From positions 1 through 15,240 of the forward strand of contig DASWQJ010000338.1 in assembly GCA_036403795.1 (NCBI GenBank): DNA of 15,240 nt. The letters are read 5' to 3'. The notes under the pieces were generated by a model, which was given only the letters and a program-made list of their open reading frames with translations, ran no database searches and had not been told where the DNA came from. Position 1 is the stretch's first letter; the number at the start of each line of letters is the position of its first letter. This document shows, in pieces, positions 7,328-13,189 of this stretch. The DNA comes from Stenotrophomonas_A sp036403795. GTDB taxonomy: Bacteria; Pseudomonadota; Gammaproteobacteria; Xanthomonadales; Xanthomonadaceae. Made by a program: the position numbers and the translations under genes.

Positions 7328-8188
7328 ATGTCCGACCTGCCGCACGTTTTTGACGCCACCACCGCCACCTTTGAGACCGAGGTCTTGCAGAAATCGCTGC
7401 AGGTGCCCGTGCTGATCGATTTCTGGGCCACCTGGTGCGGTCCGTGCAAAACCCTCGGGCCAATCCTGGAGAAGCTGGCCGGCGAGTACCACGGCGCTTT
7501 CGAACTGGCCAAGGTGGACGTCGACCAGGAACAGGAGATCGCCGCGGCGTTCCAGATCCGCTCGGTGCCCACGGTGTTCCTGGTGCGTGGGGGGCAAGTG
7601 GTCGATGGCTTTCCGGGGGCGTTGCCGGAAGGCCAGCTGCGTGAATTCCTGGCCCAGCACGGCGTGGTGCCGGCGCCGGCACCGGCCGAGGTGATCGAGA
7701 CCACCCCTGAACCGCTGGATCCGCAGGTCGAAGTCGCCCAGTTGCGCGAAGCCATCGCCGCACAACCGGACAAGGACGAACTGAAGCTCGACCTGGCCCT
7801 GGCCCTGCTGCGCACCGGCCAGGCCGATGAGGCCGGTCCCCTGCTCGATGCCTTGCCGGCCAACCTGTCCACCGACGATCGTGCCGTGCGCGCCCGCGCG
7901 CGATTGGGCTTTGCCGAAGCGCTCAAGGACGCGCCGGCCACCGAATCGCTGCGGGCCTCGTTGGCCGCAGACCCCGCAGACTTGCGTGCGCGTCATCTGC
8001 TGGGCGTGCGCCTGCTACTCGACGGCCAGGACGAGGCGGCCCTGGAGCAACTCATCGAGCTGCTGCGCCAGGATCGGACGTATGCCGAAGGCCTGCCGCG
8101 CAAAACATTGATCGATGCCTTTCGGGTGATCGAAGACGAAGACCTGGTCGGCCGCTATCGCCGCAAGATGTCCGCGCTGCTGTTCTGA
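7328..8188 (+). CDS. cnoX: thioredoxin-domain TPR protein, YbbN/CnoX family
   Basis: The family has an N-terminal thioredoxin fold joined to C-terminal tetratricopeptide-type helices and is known for chaperone (holdase) activity linked to GroEL and oxidative stress. In the 286-residue product the thioredoxin domain spans about 1-110, with WCGPC at residues 36-40 (Cys37 and Cys40) and the cis-proline in SVPTVF at Pro81. A linker rich in Pro/Ala (about 110-125) leads to helical repeats from about 130 to 260. The C-terminus YRRKMSALLF is typical. The complete CGPC site suggests redox activity, unlike E. coli YbbN, where the first active-site Cys is replaced. The ATG follows a weak CGAG site. It is divergent from the DUF998 gene. 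Confidence 0.92.
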   Translation: MSDLPHVFDATTATFETEVLQKSLQVPVLIDFWATWCGPCKTLGPILEKLAGEYHGAFELAKVDVDQEQEIAAAFQIRSVPTVFLVRGGQVVDGFPGALPEGQLREFLAQHGVVPAPAPAEVIETTPEPLDPQVEVAQLREAIAAQPDKDELKLDLALALLRTGQADEAGPLLDALPANLSTDDRAVRARARLGFAEALKDAPATESLRASLAADPADLRARHLLGVRLLLDGQDEAALEQLIELLRQDRTYAEGLPRKTLIDAFRVIEDEDLVGRYRRKMSALLF

Positions 8189-8254
8189 GGCACCGCCGCG
8201 GCCTCGCCTGGAGTGGGTGCCGGGGCATGCTGCCGCTACCTCGCTTGCTCGCTG

Positions 8255-8272
8255 GGCGGGTGCTGCCCCGCC
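8255..8272 (+). terminator. GC hairpin after the thioredoxin-TPR gene, possible weak terminator
   Basis: GGCGGG (8255-8260) and CCCGCC (8267-8272) form a 6-base-pair stem with a 6-base loop, 66 bases after the stop. No T tract follows. It is the only clear stem in the first half of the 219-base gap before the DUF4442 gene. Confidence 0.22.
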
Positions 8273-8351
8273 GCTCGCGGGGAACGCAGTCGCGCGGATC
8301 ACACCCGCGTGCGGGCCAGCCCGTACGAGATCCCGAGCTGACCATGCATCG

Positions 8352-8371
8352 CCATACTTATGCGTATGGTA
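8352..8371 (+). promoter_or_regulatory. operator-like inverted repeat upstream of the DUF4442 gene
   Basis: CCATAC-TTATGC-GTATGG (8352-8369) is a perfect 6-6-6 inverted repeat in an otherwise GC-rich gap. Its right arm overlaps TATGGT (8366-8371), a possible -10 box; TACCCT follows directly at 8370-8375. The repeat centre is about 47 bases before the ATG at 8408. The layout fits a dimeric repressor site over a promoter, but no regulator is identified. Confidence 0.4.
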
Positions 8372-8407
8372 CCCTTGCCAGGTCTCCCGCACGGCGTCCG
8401 CCCCCCA

Positions 8408-8857
8408 ATGAAAGCCTCGCTGTTCCGCCTGGGCCTCAATCTCTGGCCGCCGTTCCTGTTCCCCGGGATTCGTGTCACGCACATCGGTAACGATTACCGC
8501 AGCGCACGCGTCGAGCTGCGCATGCGGCCCTGGAACCGTAACTACGTCGGCACCCATTTCGGCGGCAGCCTGTTCGCGATGACCGATCCGTTCTGGATGT
8601 TGTTGGTGATGCACAACATCGGCCGCGACTACATCGTGTGGGACAAGGCCGGCGAAATCGAATTCGTCAGCCCGGGCCGCGGCACCGTGGTGGCCGAGTT
8701 CAAACTCGACGAACCCGTGCTCGACGAACTGCGCGCCGCCACGGCCGACGGCCAGAAATGCCTGCGCTGGTTCGACACCGATGTCCTCGATGCGCAAGGC
8801 CAAGTGGTTGCGCGGGTGCGCAAGCAGCTTTACGTGCGGCGCAAGCAAGGCCGCTGA
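8408..8857 (+). CDS. DUF4442 hotdog-fold protein (putative thioesterase)
   Basis: The 149-residue product matches the DUF4442 family, a hotdog fold related to acyl-CoA thioesterases. Key segments are NRNYVGTHFGGSLFAMTDPF at residues 43-62, the hotdog helix region, then YIVWDKAGEIEFVSPGRGTV at about 75-94, the following strands. The substrate is unknown. I prefer the ATG at 8408 to the in-frame ATG 48 bases upstream, because MKASLFRLGLNLWPPF is the usual start of this family and the extra 16 residues look like untranslated leader. The gene is 219 bases after the thioredoxin-TPR gene and 69 bases before the isomerase gene, so it may be cotranscribed with the latter. An inverted repeat lies upstream. 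Confidence 0.85.
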   Translation: MKASLFRLGLNLWPPFLFPGIRVTHIGNDYRSARVELRMRPWNRNYVGTHFGGSLFAMTDPFWMLLVMHNIGRDYIVWDKAGEIEFVSPGRGTVVAEFKLDEPVLDELRAATADGQKCLRWFDTDVLDAQGQVVARVRKQLYVRRKQGR

Positions 8858-8926
8858 TCTGCCCGCACTGGCGCAGTGACGCGGGGACGCGCCAGAATCG
8901 GCGCGACCTCTCGAATGGAAGCTCCC

Positions 8927-9826
8927 ATGCGCCTTGCCCCGGCCCTGCTTGCCTGCCTCGTCACTGCCTGCCTGACGGCCACCGCCGATGCAGCGCCCTA
9001 TCGCAGCATGCAGGAGATTCTCAAAGCCTCGCCCAATGCCGACTGGCGCACGCCCGATCCGGCCAACACGGTGTACCTGGAATTGGCATCGGGCCGCGTG
9101 GTGATCGAACTCGCCCCCCAGTTCGCCCCGCAGCACGTGGCCAACATCCAGGCGCTGGCGCAGGCGCACTTTTGGGATGGCACCGCGGTGTATCGCGTGC
9201 AAGACAACTTCGTCGCCCAGTTTGGCGATGCCGATGCCGATGACCCGGCCAAGGCGCGCCCGTTGGCCGGTGCCACGCACTTGCCCGCCGAATTCGCGCG
9301 TGCCTCGAAGGGGCTGGCGTTTTCGCCACTGCCCGATGCGGATGGCTGGGCGCGCCAGGTGGGTTTCGTGGACGGCTTTCCCGTGGGTCGCGACAGCGCC
9401 GACGGCAAGACCTGGCTGGCGCATTGCTACGGTGCGGTGGGCGCAGGCCGCAGCAACGAGCCGGACAGCAGCCTGGGCGCAGAACTCTACGTGGTGATCG
9501 GTCAATCGCCGCGTCAACTGGATGACAACATCACCGTGGTCGGACGCGTGATCAAGGGGATCGAATTGCTCAGCGCCTTGCCGCGCGGTCCGGAGCCGAT
9601 GGGCTTCTACGAAGACGCCGCCCAACGCACGCCGATCCGTGCAGTGCGCTTGGCCAGCGAGGTGCCGGCCGCCGAGCGCACCGCGTTGCAACTGTTGCGC
9701 ACCGACAGCCAGACCTTCCGCGACGTGGCCGAATCGCGGCGCAATCGCCGCGATGATTTCTACAAGCGCCCCTCCGGCCACATCGACCTGTGCAACGTGC
9801 CGTTGCCGGTGCGAATGGTGAAGTGA
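8927..9826 (+). CDS. exported cyclophilin-type peptidyl-prolyl isomerase, divergent
   Basis: The 299-residue product has an export signal and a cyclophilin-like domain. The start at 8927 gives a short signal peptide with GGAA six bases upstream; the in-frame ATG at 8915 is an alternative. Either signal peptidase I cuts near ADA-AP (residues 21-24), or Cys15 in VTAC acts as a lipobox; both are plausible. The cyclophilin domain runs from about 48 to 240. VYLELASGRVVIELAP starts it, YRVQDNFVAQFGD (89-101) supplies the Arg equivalent (Arg90) and Gln98, and ELYVVIG replaces the usual QFFI. An insert occupies about 115-165. A basic C-terminal tail, RRNRRDDFYKRP, follows. A periplasmic protein-folding role is expected, but the altered motifs make activity uncertain. 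It ends 18 bases from the convergent transporter gene. Confidence 0.85.
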   Translation: MRLAPALLACLVTACLTATADAAPYRSMQEILKASPNADWRTPDPANTVYLELASGRVVIELAPQFAPQHVANIQALAQAHFWDGTAVYRVQDNFVAQFGDADADDPAKARPLAGATHLPAEFARASKGLAFSPLPDADGWARQVGFVDGFPVGRDSADGKTWLAHCYGAVGAGRSNEPDSSLGAELYVVIGQSPRQLDDNITVVGRVIKGIELLSALPRGPEPMGFYEDAAQRTPIRAVRLASEVPAAERTALQLLRTDSQTFRDVAESRRNRRDDFYKRPSGHIDLCNVPLPVRMVK

Positions 9827-9844
9827 AGCCCTCGCCGGCGCGGC

Positions 9845-10729
9845 TTACTTGCCTCGCTGGCTGAAGGCCACGCTGCCCAGGATCAACGCACCCGCCAACG
9901 CCATGCGCGCGGTGATCGGCTCGCCCAGGAACCACCAGGCAAACAGGGCGCCGAATACCGGGATCAGATACGTCACGGTAGAGGCCAACGCCGGCCCCAC
10001 GCGATAGATCAGGCGGTAATACAGCAGGAACGCAAGCCCGGTGCACAACATGCCCAGGGTCAGCGCGCTGCCCCAGGCCACGGCTGGAATGGGCGTTTGT
10101 GGCCAATGGGTGATCGCCAACGGCAACAACAGCAGTGCAGCGCTGCCCAGGGTCGCGGCGCCCGACGCCGCCGGCGGCAAGCCGGTCATGTGGCGCTTGA
10201 CCAGGTTGATGCCCACGCCGTACAGCAGCGACGCCAACACACCGGCCAATACCGCCGGCCCGATGCTCAGGCCCGACAGCTTGCCCGTCGCCAACACCAC
10301 CACGCCCACGAAGCCGATCAGCAACGCAATCGCGCGGCGCGTCCCGATCTTCTCGCCAAAAAACACAAATGCCACCAGCGCGGCGAACAACACCGTCATC
10401 GCGTTGCAGATCGCCCCGATCGCCGCCGGCGCACGCTCGGCACCCCAGGCGAACAACAGGAACGGAATGGCCGAGTTGACCAGGCCGATCGGCACCAGCC
10501 AACGCCAACGCTTGAGTGGGAACTGCGCGCGCGCCTTCCACAGGAATGGCGCCAGCACCAGTGCACCCAGCAGCAGGCGGATCTCGACCAGCGCGATCGG
10601 GCCGAACGTCGGCGCGGCGATGCGCATGAAAAGGAAGGAGCTGCCCCAGATCGCACCCAGCACCCCCAGTTCCAACGGCGTGCGCCAATCGCGACCGCGT
10701 GCCACGGCTTCGGCCGGGGTGGCATTCAT
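9845..10729 (-). CDS. EamA/DMT family transporter
   Basis: This is a predicted inner-membrane drug/metabolite exporter of 294 residues with about ten helices in two EamA repeats. The first repeat contains GAIWGSSFLFMRIAAP (25-40), the usual EamA opening, and ends near FVFFGEKIG (121-129). The second runs from about 157 and ends with ALFAWWFLGEPIT (261-273), the matching FLGE motif of repeat two. The substrate cannot be told from sequence. The ATG at 10727-10729 overlaps the stop of the 85-residue upstream gene by four bases (ATGA) and follows an AGGTGG site, so the two are translationally coupled. A GcvA-like LysR gene is divergent from this pair and may control it. The 3' end faces the isomerase gene with only 18 bases between stops. 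Confidence 0.93.
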   Translation of the reverse strand: MNATPAEAVARGRDWRTPLELGVLGAIWGSSFLFMRIAAPTFGPIALVEIRLLLGALVLAPFLWKARAQFPLKRWRWLVPIGLVNSAIPFLLFAWGAERAPAAIGAICNAMTVLFAALVAFVFFGEKIGTRRAIALLIGFVGVVVLATGKLSGLSIGPAVLAGVLASLLYGVGINLVKRHMTGLPPAASGAATLGSAALLLLPLAITHWPQTPIPAVAWGSALTLGMLCTGLAFLLYYRLIYRVGPALASTVTYLIPVFGALFAWWFLGEPITARMALAGALILGSVAFSQRGK

Positions 10730-10983
10730 GACGCCACCTGCCCGACCCGCAAGTGGGCCTCGGCGACGATGCGCTTGTGCAGGATGCGGACCTGTCCGAC
10801 CTTGAGCAGCCGCAGGTCGCGCACCAGATAGTCCGCGAGCGCGGCATCGGCGATGTCCTGGCCTTCGATATCCAGCCGGAATGCCTGGCCCTGCAGGCCA
10901 CCCCCGTTGCTGAAGTCGATCTCGAAGTCGAACACCACCCGGTGGGGCTGCGGTGCGGGTGAAGCAACTGCCGGGGCATTCAT
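10726..10983 (-). CDS. conserved-looking small protein of unknown function (85 aa)
   Basis: I do not recognise a characterised family. The 85-residue protein begins with an Ala/Pro-rich leader (1-14). It then has VVFDFEIDFSNGGGLQGQAF (16-35), a strand-turn-strand pattern with a Gly-rich turn, then FRLDIEGQDI, a short acidic helix DAALADYLVRDLRLL (46-60) and a closing strand VGQVRILHKRIV (62-73). There are no membrane segments, signal peptide or Cys residues. The compact alpha/beta pattern and normal codon use support a real gene. The stop overlaps the transporter start (ATGA), so it is the first gene of a two-gene operon. The ATG at 10981-10983 has no clear ribosome-binding site. The LysR gene is divergent, 102 bases away. 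Confidence 0.75.
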   Translation of the reverse strand: MNAPAVASPAPQPHRVVFDFEIDFSNGGGLQGQAFRLDIEGQDIADAALADYLVRDLRLLKVGQVRILHKRIVAEAHLRVGQVAS

Positions 10984-11085
10984 GGAGCGGATCCATCGCG
11001 TTGGGTGCGCCAGCGTGCGCCCCGCCCCGGGGCCGGACAAGCGCGTAGTATCACGCCCAGCCTCAAATCCTATTCGTGGCTCCCC
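10984..11085. promoter_or_regulatory. divergent control region between the 85-aa gene and the LysR gene
   Basis: These 102 bases separate a LysR regulator from the operon it probably controls, the usual place for LysR binding sites. A 7-base direct repeat, GTGCGCC, occurs at 11005-11011 and 11015-11021, one helical turn apart. TAGTAT (11046-11051) is a possible -10 for the LysR gene, 34 bases before its ATG, but no -35 is apparent. I could not find a clean T-N11-A inverted repeat. Confidence 0.35.
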
Positions 11086-12024
11086 ATGGTTCTGCGCCCC
11101 ACCCTGCTGCCCGCCTTGGGCGTGTTCGCCGTCGCTGCGCGTCACCAGAACTTCGCCCTGGCCGGCGAAGAGCTGCACCTGACCGCCAGTGCAGTGAGCC
11201 ACCACATCCGCAAGCTCGAAGGCTCGCTCGGCGCCACGCTGTTCCATCGCCATGCGCGCGGGGTGGTGCTGACCGCCGAGGGCCGCCAACTCGCCGACGC
11301 GGCGAGCGCGGCATTGAGCGATATCGCCGCGGTGGCCGGCGACCTGCGTCCACCGCCGGACACCGTGCCGTTGCGGGTGACGACGCTGCACTCGATCTCT
11401 TATTGCTGGCTGCTGCCACGCTTGCCGCGTTTCTGTGCCGCCCATCCGCATATCCGCCTGGAGATCCAGACCGCCAGCGGCCTGGCGCGCTTCGAGGACA
11501 GCGGCCCGGACCTGGGCATTCGCTATGGGCCGGGACAGTGGCCAGGTCTTACCGCGCTGCCACTCATGGAGGATGCACTGTTTCCCGTCGCCTCCCCGGC
11601 CCTGCCAGACCTGGCGCAGTTGCGCGAGGCGGTCGACGTGCTGCGCCTGCCGCTGCTGTCGGACTTGTCGCCGCAAAGCTGGCGCGATTGGTTGCGGGCC
11701 GCCGGCGTGCGCGGCGTGCACCTGCCACCGATGCACAGCTTCAGCGACAGCACCGAGGCGTTGCGCGCGGCCGTATACGGCATGGGCGCGGTGCTGGCGC
11801 GCAAGATGGTGGCCCAGCCCTATTTGCAGCGCTATGAACTGGTACGGCTGCCGGGCCCGGCCATGCGTCCGCGCTTTGCGTACTACATCGTCCATCCCGA
11901 GCATCACGAGCCCAGTCCTGCCGCCCAATTGATGATCGATTGGTTGCGCCGCGAAGCGCTGGACGAGCGCACACCGCTGCCGCCCTTGCCGGCCGAGTTG
12001 ATGGGAATGCCCAACCCGGCTTGA
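11086..12024 (+). CDS. LysR family transcriptional regulator, GcvA-like
   Basis: This cytoplasmic DNA-binding regulator has 312 residues. The N-terminal winged helix-turn-helix spans about 5-64, with ALAGEELHLTASAVSHHIRK at 24-43 as the recognition region and LFHRHARGVVLTAEG as the wing. The effector-binding domain runs from about 92 to 295, with ILE-type strands and the LGIRYGPGQWPGL loop typical of the GcvA group, which includes regulators of amino-acid or beta-lactamase genes. The ligand is unknown. I chose the ATG at 11086 because it places the helix-turn-helix at the usual distance; the longer frame upstream lies in the divergent promoter. Divergence from the 85-aa/EamA operon suggests that operon is its target. 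Confidence 0.93.
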   Translation: MVLRPTLLPALGVFAVAARHQNFALAGEELHLTASAVSHHIRKLEGSLGATLFHRHARGVVLTAEGRQLADAASAALSDIAAVAGDLRPPPDTVPLRVTTLHSISYCWLLPRLPRFCAAHPHIRLEIQTASGLARFEDSGPDLGIRYGPGQWPGLTALPLMEDALFPVASPALPDLAQLREAVDVLRLPLLSDLSPQSWRDWLRAAGVRGVHLPPMHSFSDSTEALRAAVYGMGAVLARKMVAQPYLQRYELVRLPGPAMRPRFAYYIVHPEHHEPSPAAQLMIDWLRREALDERTPLPPLPAELMGMPNPA

Positions 12025-12085
12025 GCGGCCGCTTGACAAGTCGCGGCGGGCGGCATGCGTTGACGATTCCGGCGCCATCAATGTC

Positions 12086-12268
12086 GTGCTGGCCACGCGC
12101 GTGCAGTGCCGCAACGTGCAGTGCCGCAATGCGTTGGGTCGCTGCTACATGGGCGTGGTGGACCGTGTGCATCGCCACTACGTGGTCCCGCGCCTGTTGT
12201 CGGCCGCCCTGGCGCAAGTGCTGGTCGCGGCGCCTGCCGCGGCAATGTTGGACCCCGCGCGCCACTGA
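12086..12268 (+). pseudogene. possible small gene or gene relic in the LysR-to-acidic-protein gap
   Basis: The 318-base gap 12025-12342 holds one frame with a coding-like pattern: from 12086 to the stop at 12268, 53 of 60 codons end in G or C while second positions are mixed. The frame stays open upstream into the end of the LysR gene. Possible starts are GTG at 12086 or ATG at 12149; neither has a ribosome-binding site. The peptide has a Cys/Arg-rich start, containing a duplicated VQCRN unit, then HRHYVVPRLLSAALAQVLVA, which weakly recalls the N-terminus of some SAM-dependent methyltransferases, and then stops. That resemblance is from memory and may be chance. A truncated relic is my preferred reading; a real 39-60 residue protein is possible. 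Confidence 0.28.
12100..12129 (+). repeat. perfect 15-base tandem duplication
   Basis: CGTGCAGTGCCGCAA occurs twice without a gap, at 12100-12114 and 12115-12129. Being a multiple of three, it preserves the frame of the possible relic above and repeats the peptide VQCRN. A recent slippage event is the likely cause. Confidence 0.9.
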
Positions 12269-12309
12269 CGGCAAACGCCGCCCTCACCCGGTCTTGTCGT
12301 TTGCCTGCC

Positions 12310-12315
12310 TAGGCT
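12310..12315 (+). promoter_or_regulatory. candidate -10 box for the acidic 97-aa gene
   Basis: CCTAGGCTGG contains TAGGCT, a TAnnCT-type -10, ending 27 bases before the ATG at 12343. It resembles TATGCTGG upstream of the DUF885 gene at nearly the same distance. TTGTCG at 12294-12299 is too close to be a normal -35. Confidence 0.35.
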
Positions 12316-12342
12316 GGAATCCCCCTTATCGGAGAGCTGGCC

Positions 12343-12636
12343 ATGCCCACCCTGCGCTTGCGCATCACCGGCAGCGAAGACGACGCCCGTGCCATCAGCA
12401 ACCTGCTGCTGAGCATCGACGGCATCGAACACGTCGAAGAAGTCGACGACCTGATGCCGCACCTGGACGACGACGACTCCAGTTCGGCGGGCCTGTCCGA
12501 CGACGAAGGACCGGGCACGCACGAGATCGAAGTGGAAGCCGGCAACGATTCGACGGCGCAGAAGGTGCGCGATGCCGTGCAGGAGCTGGCGCTGGAACTG
12601 GATGTCTTCGTCGAATTCGAACAGGACGAAGGCTGA
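12343..12636 (+). CDS. highly acidic conserved-looking small protein (97 aa), unknown function
   Basis: I do not recognise a named family. The 97-residue protein has 28 Asp/Glu against 5 Lys/Arg and no Cys. It reads as two similar strand-helix-strand halves, TLRLRITGSEDDARAISNLL (3-22) and HEIEVEAGNDSTAQKVRDAV (60-79), each followed by a second strand (IEHVEEV; DVFVEFE). An acidic linker with DDDDSSS lies at about 42-58. This suggests a ferredoxin-like fold of duplicated alpha/beta units, by pattern only. No signal peptide or membrane segment is present. A GGAGA site about seven bases before the ATG and normal codon use support a real gene. It stands alone, with a hairpin after it and a convergent GFA gene. 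Confidence 0.82.
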   Translation: MPTLRLRITGSEDDARAISNLLLSIDGIEHVEEVDDLMPHLDDDDSSSAGLSDDEGPGTHEIEVEAGNDSTAQKVRDAVQELALELDVFVEFEQDEG

Positions 12637-12643
12637 GGCGAGA

Positions 12644-12668
12644 CCCCGCTGTGGTCAGGACAGCGGGG
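12644..12668 (+). terminator. hairpin after the acidic 97-aa gene
   Basis: CCCCGCTGT (12644-12652) and ACAGCGGGG (12660-12668) form a perfect 9-base-pair stem with a 7-base loop, seven bases after the stop codon. The position is right for a terminator, but no T tract follows. It lies between convergent genes. Confidence 0.55.
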
Positions 12669-12679
12669 CCGCAAGATCA

Positions 12680-12706
12680 GGTGGTGCGCCGGCGGCGACG
12701 CCCACC
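12680..12706 (-). terminator. hairpin after the GFA gene, possible weak terminator
   Basis: On the minus strand GGTGGGCG pairs with CGCACCACC (one bulged base), with a 10-base loop, 23 bases after the GFA stop. It lies next to a CCR-type trinucleotide tract (12702-12729). No strong T run follows. With 12644-12668 it may separate the two convergent transcripts. Confidence 0.35.
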
Positions 12707-12729
12707 GCCACCGCCGCCGCAGCCACCAC

Positions 12730-13086
12730 TCACAGGCGCGCCCCGTCGAAAGCCGTGATGGTCAACGCCGACAGGTCCACCGCTGGCAGGCAACGCACGT
12801 TGACCGCCACCATGGGCTGGTTCGACCGGGGGTCCGTGCCTTCGCTGAAAGGGGCCACGCCGCAGACCGGGCAATGGTGATGTTGCAAGTGCTGCTGGTT
12901 GAACTGGTAGAGCCCGACGTCTGCCGTTGCCGTGTTCAGGACCAGCGCCGCGCGCGGCCCGAACCATAGCAGCCCCCCACGCCGGCGGCACAGCGAGCAA
13001 TTGCAATCCATCGCTTCAGTGATGGGTGTCTCGGTGTTGAGCGTGAATCCGATGCGCCCACAGTGACAGCTGCCTTCGTATTGCAT
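12730..13086 (-). CDS. GFA (CENP-V/GFA) family zinc-binding protein
   Basis: This 118-residue protein belongs to the family named for glutathione-dependent formaldehyde-activating enzyme; most members have no proven reaction. The zinc-ligand pattern is complete: CHC at residues 7-9, CNCSLC at 28-33 and CPVC at 72-75, giving the seven Cys typical of the family. GLLWFGPR at about 38-45 and VNVRCL at about 95-100 also fit. The ATG at 13084-13086 follows a strong GGAGGAG site (13094-13100), and the family motif YEGSCHCG begins at residue 3, so longer starts are rejected. The gene is divergent from the DUF885 gene across 103 bases and convergent with the acidic 97-aa gene. Confidence 0.93.
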   Translation of the reverse strand: MQYEGSCHCGRIGFTLNTETPITEAMDCNCSLCRRRGGLLWFGPRAALVLNTATADVGLYQFNQQHLQHHHCPVCGVAPFSEGTDPRSNQPMVAVNVRCLPAVDLSALTITAFDGARL

Positions 13087-13155
13087 GGTCGGTCTCCTCC
13101 CTGGAAGTGGCCACAGGGTAATCCAACGGCATGTGCGCTGGCCGCGCGCGCGCCC

Positions 13156-13161
13156 TATGCT
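13156..13161 (+). promoter_or_regulatory. candidate -10 box for the DUF885 gene
   Basis: CCTATGCTGGGG contains TATGCT (four of six against TATAAT), ending 28 bases before the ATG at 13190. No strong -35 is visible 16-18 bases upstream. It lies in the 103-base divergent gap with the GFA gene. Confidence 0.4.
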
Positions 13162-13189
13162 GGGGTTTGTACCCACCAGGATTTACTCG

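Noticed and set aside
8015..9781. 588-residue open frame antisense to the thioredoxin-TPR, DUF4442 and isomerase genes
   Set aside because: It spans three recognisable genes and two intergenic gaps, with no domain and shadow-type composition.
10984..11085. A defined T-N11-A LysR box
   Set aside because: I could not find a convincing inverted repeat of that form; only a short direct repeat of GTGCGCC is present.
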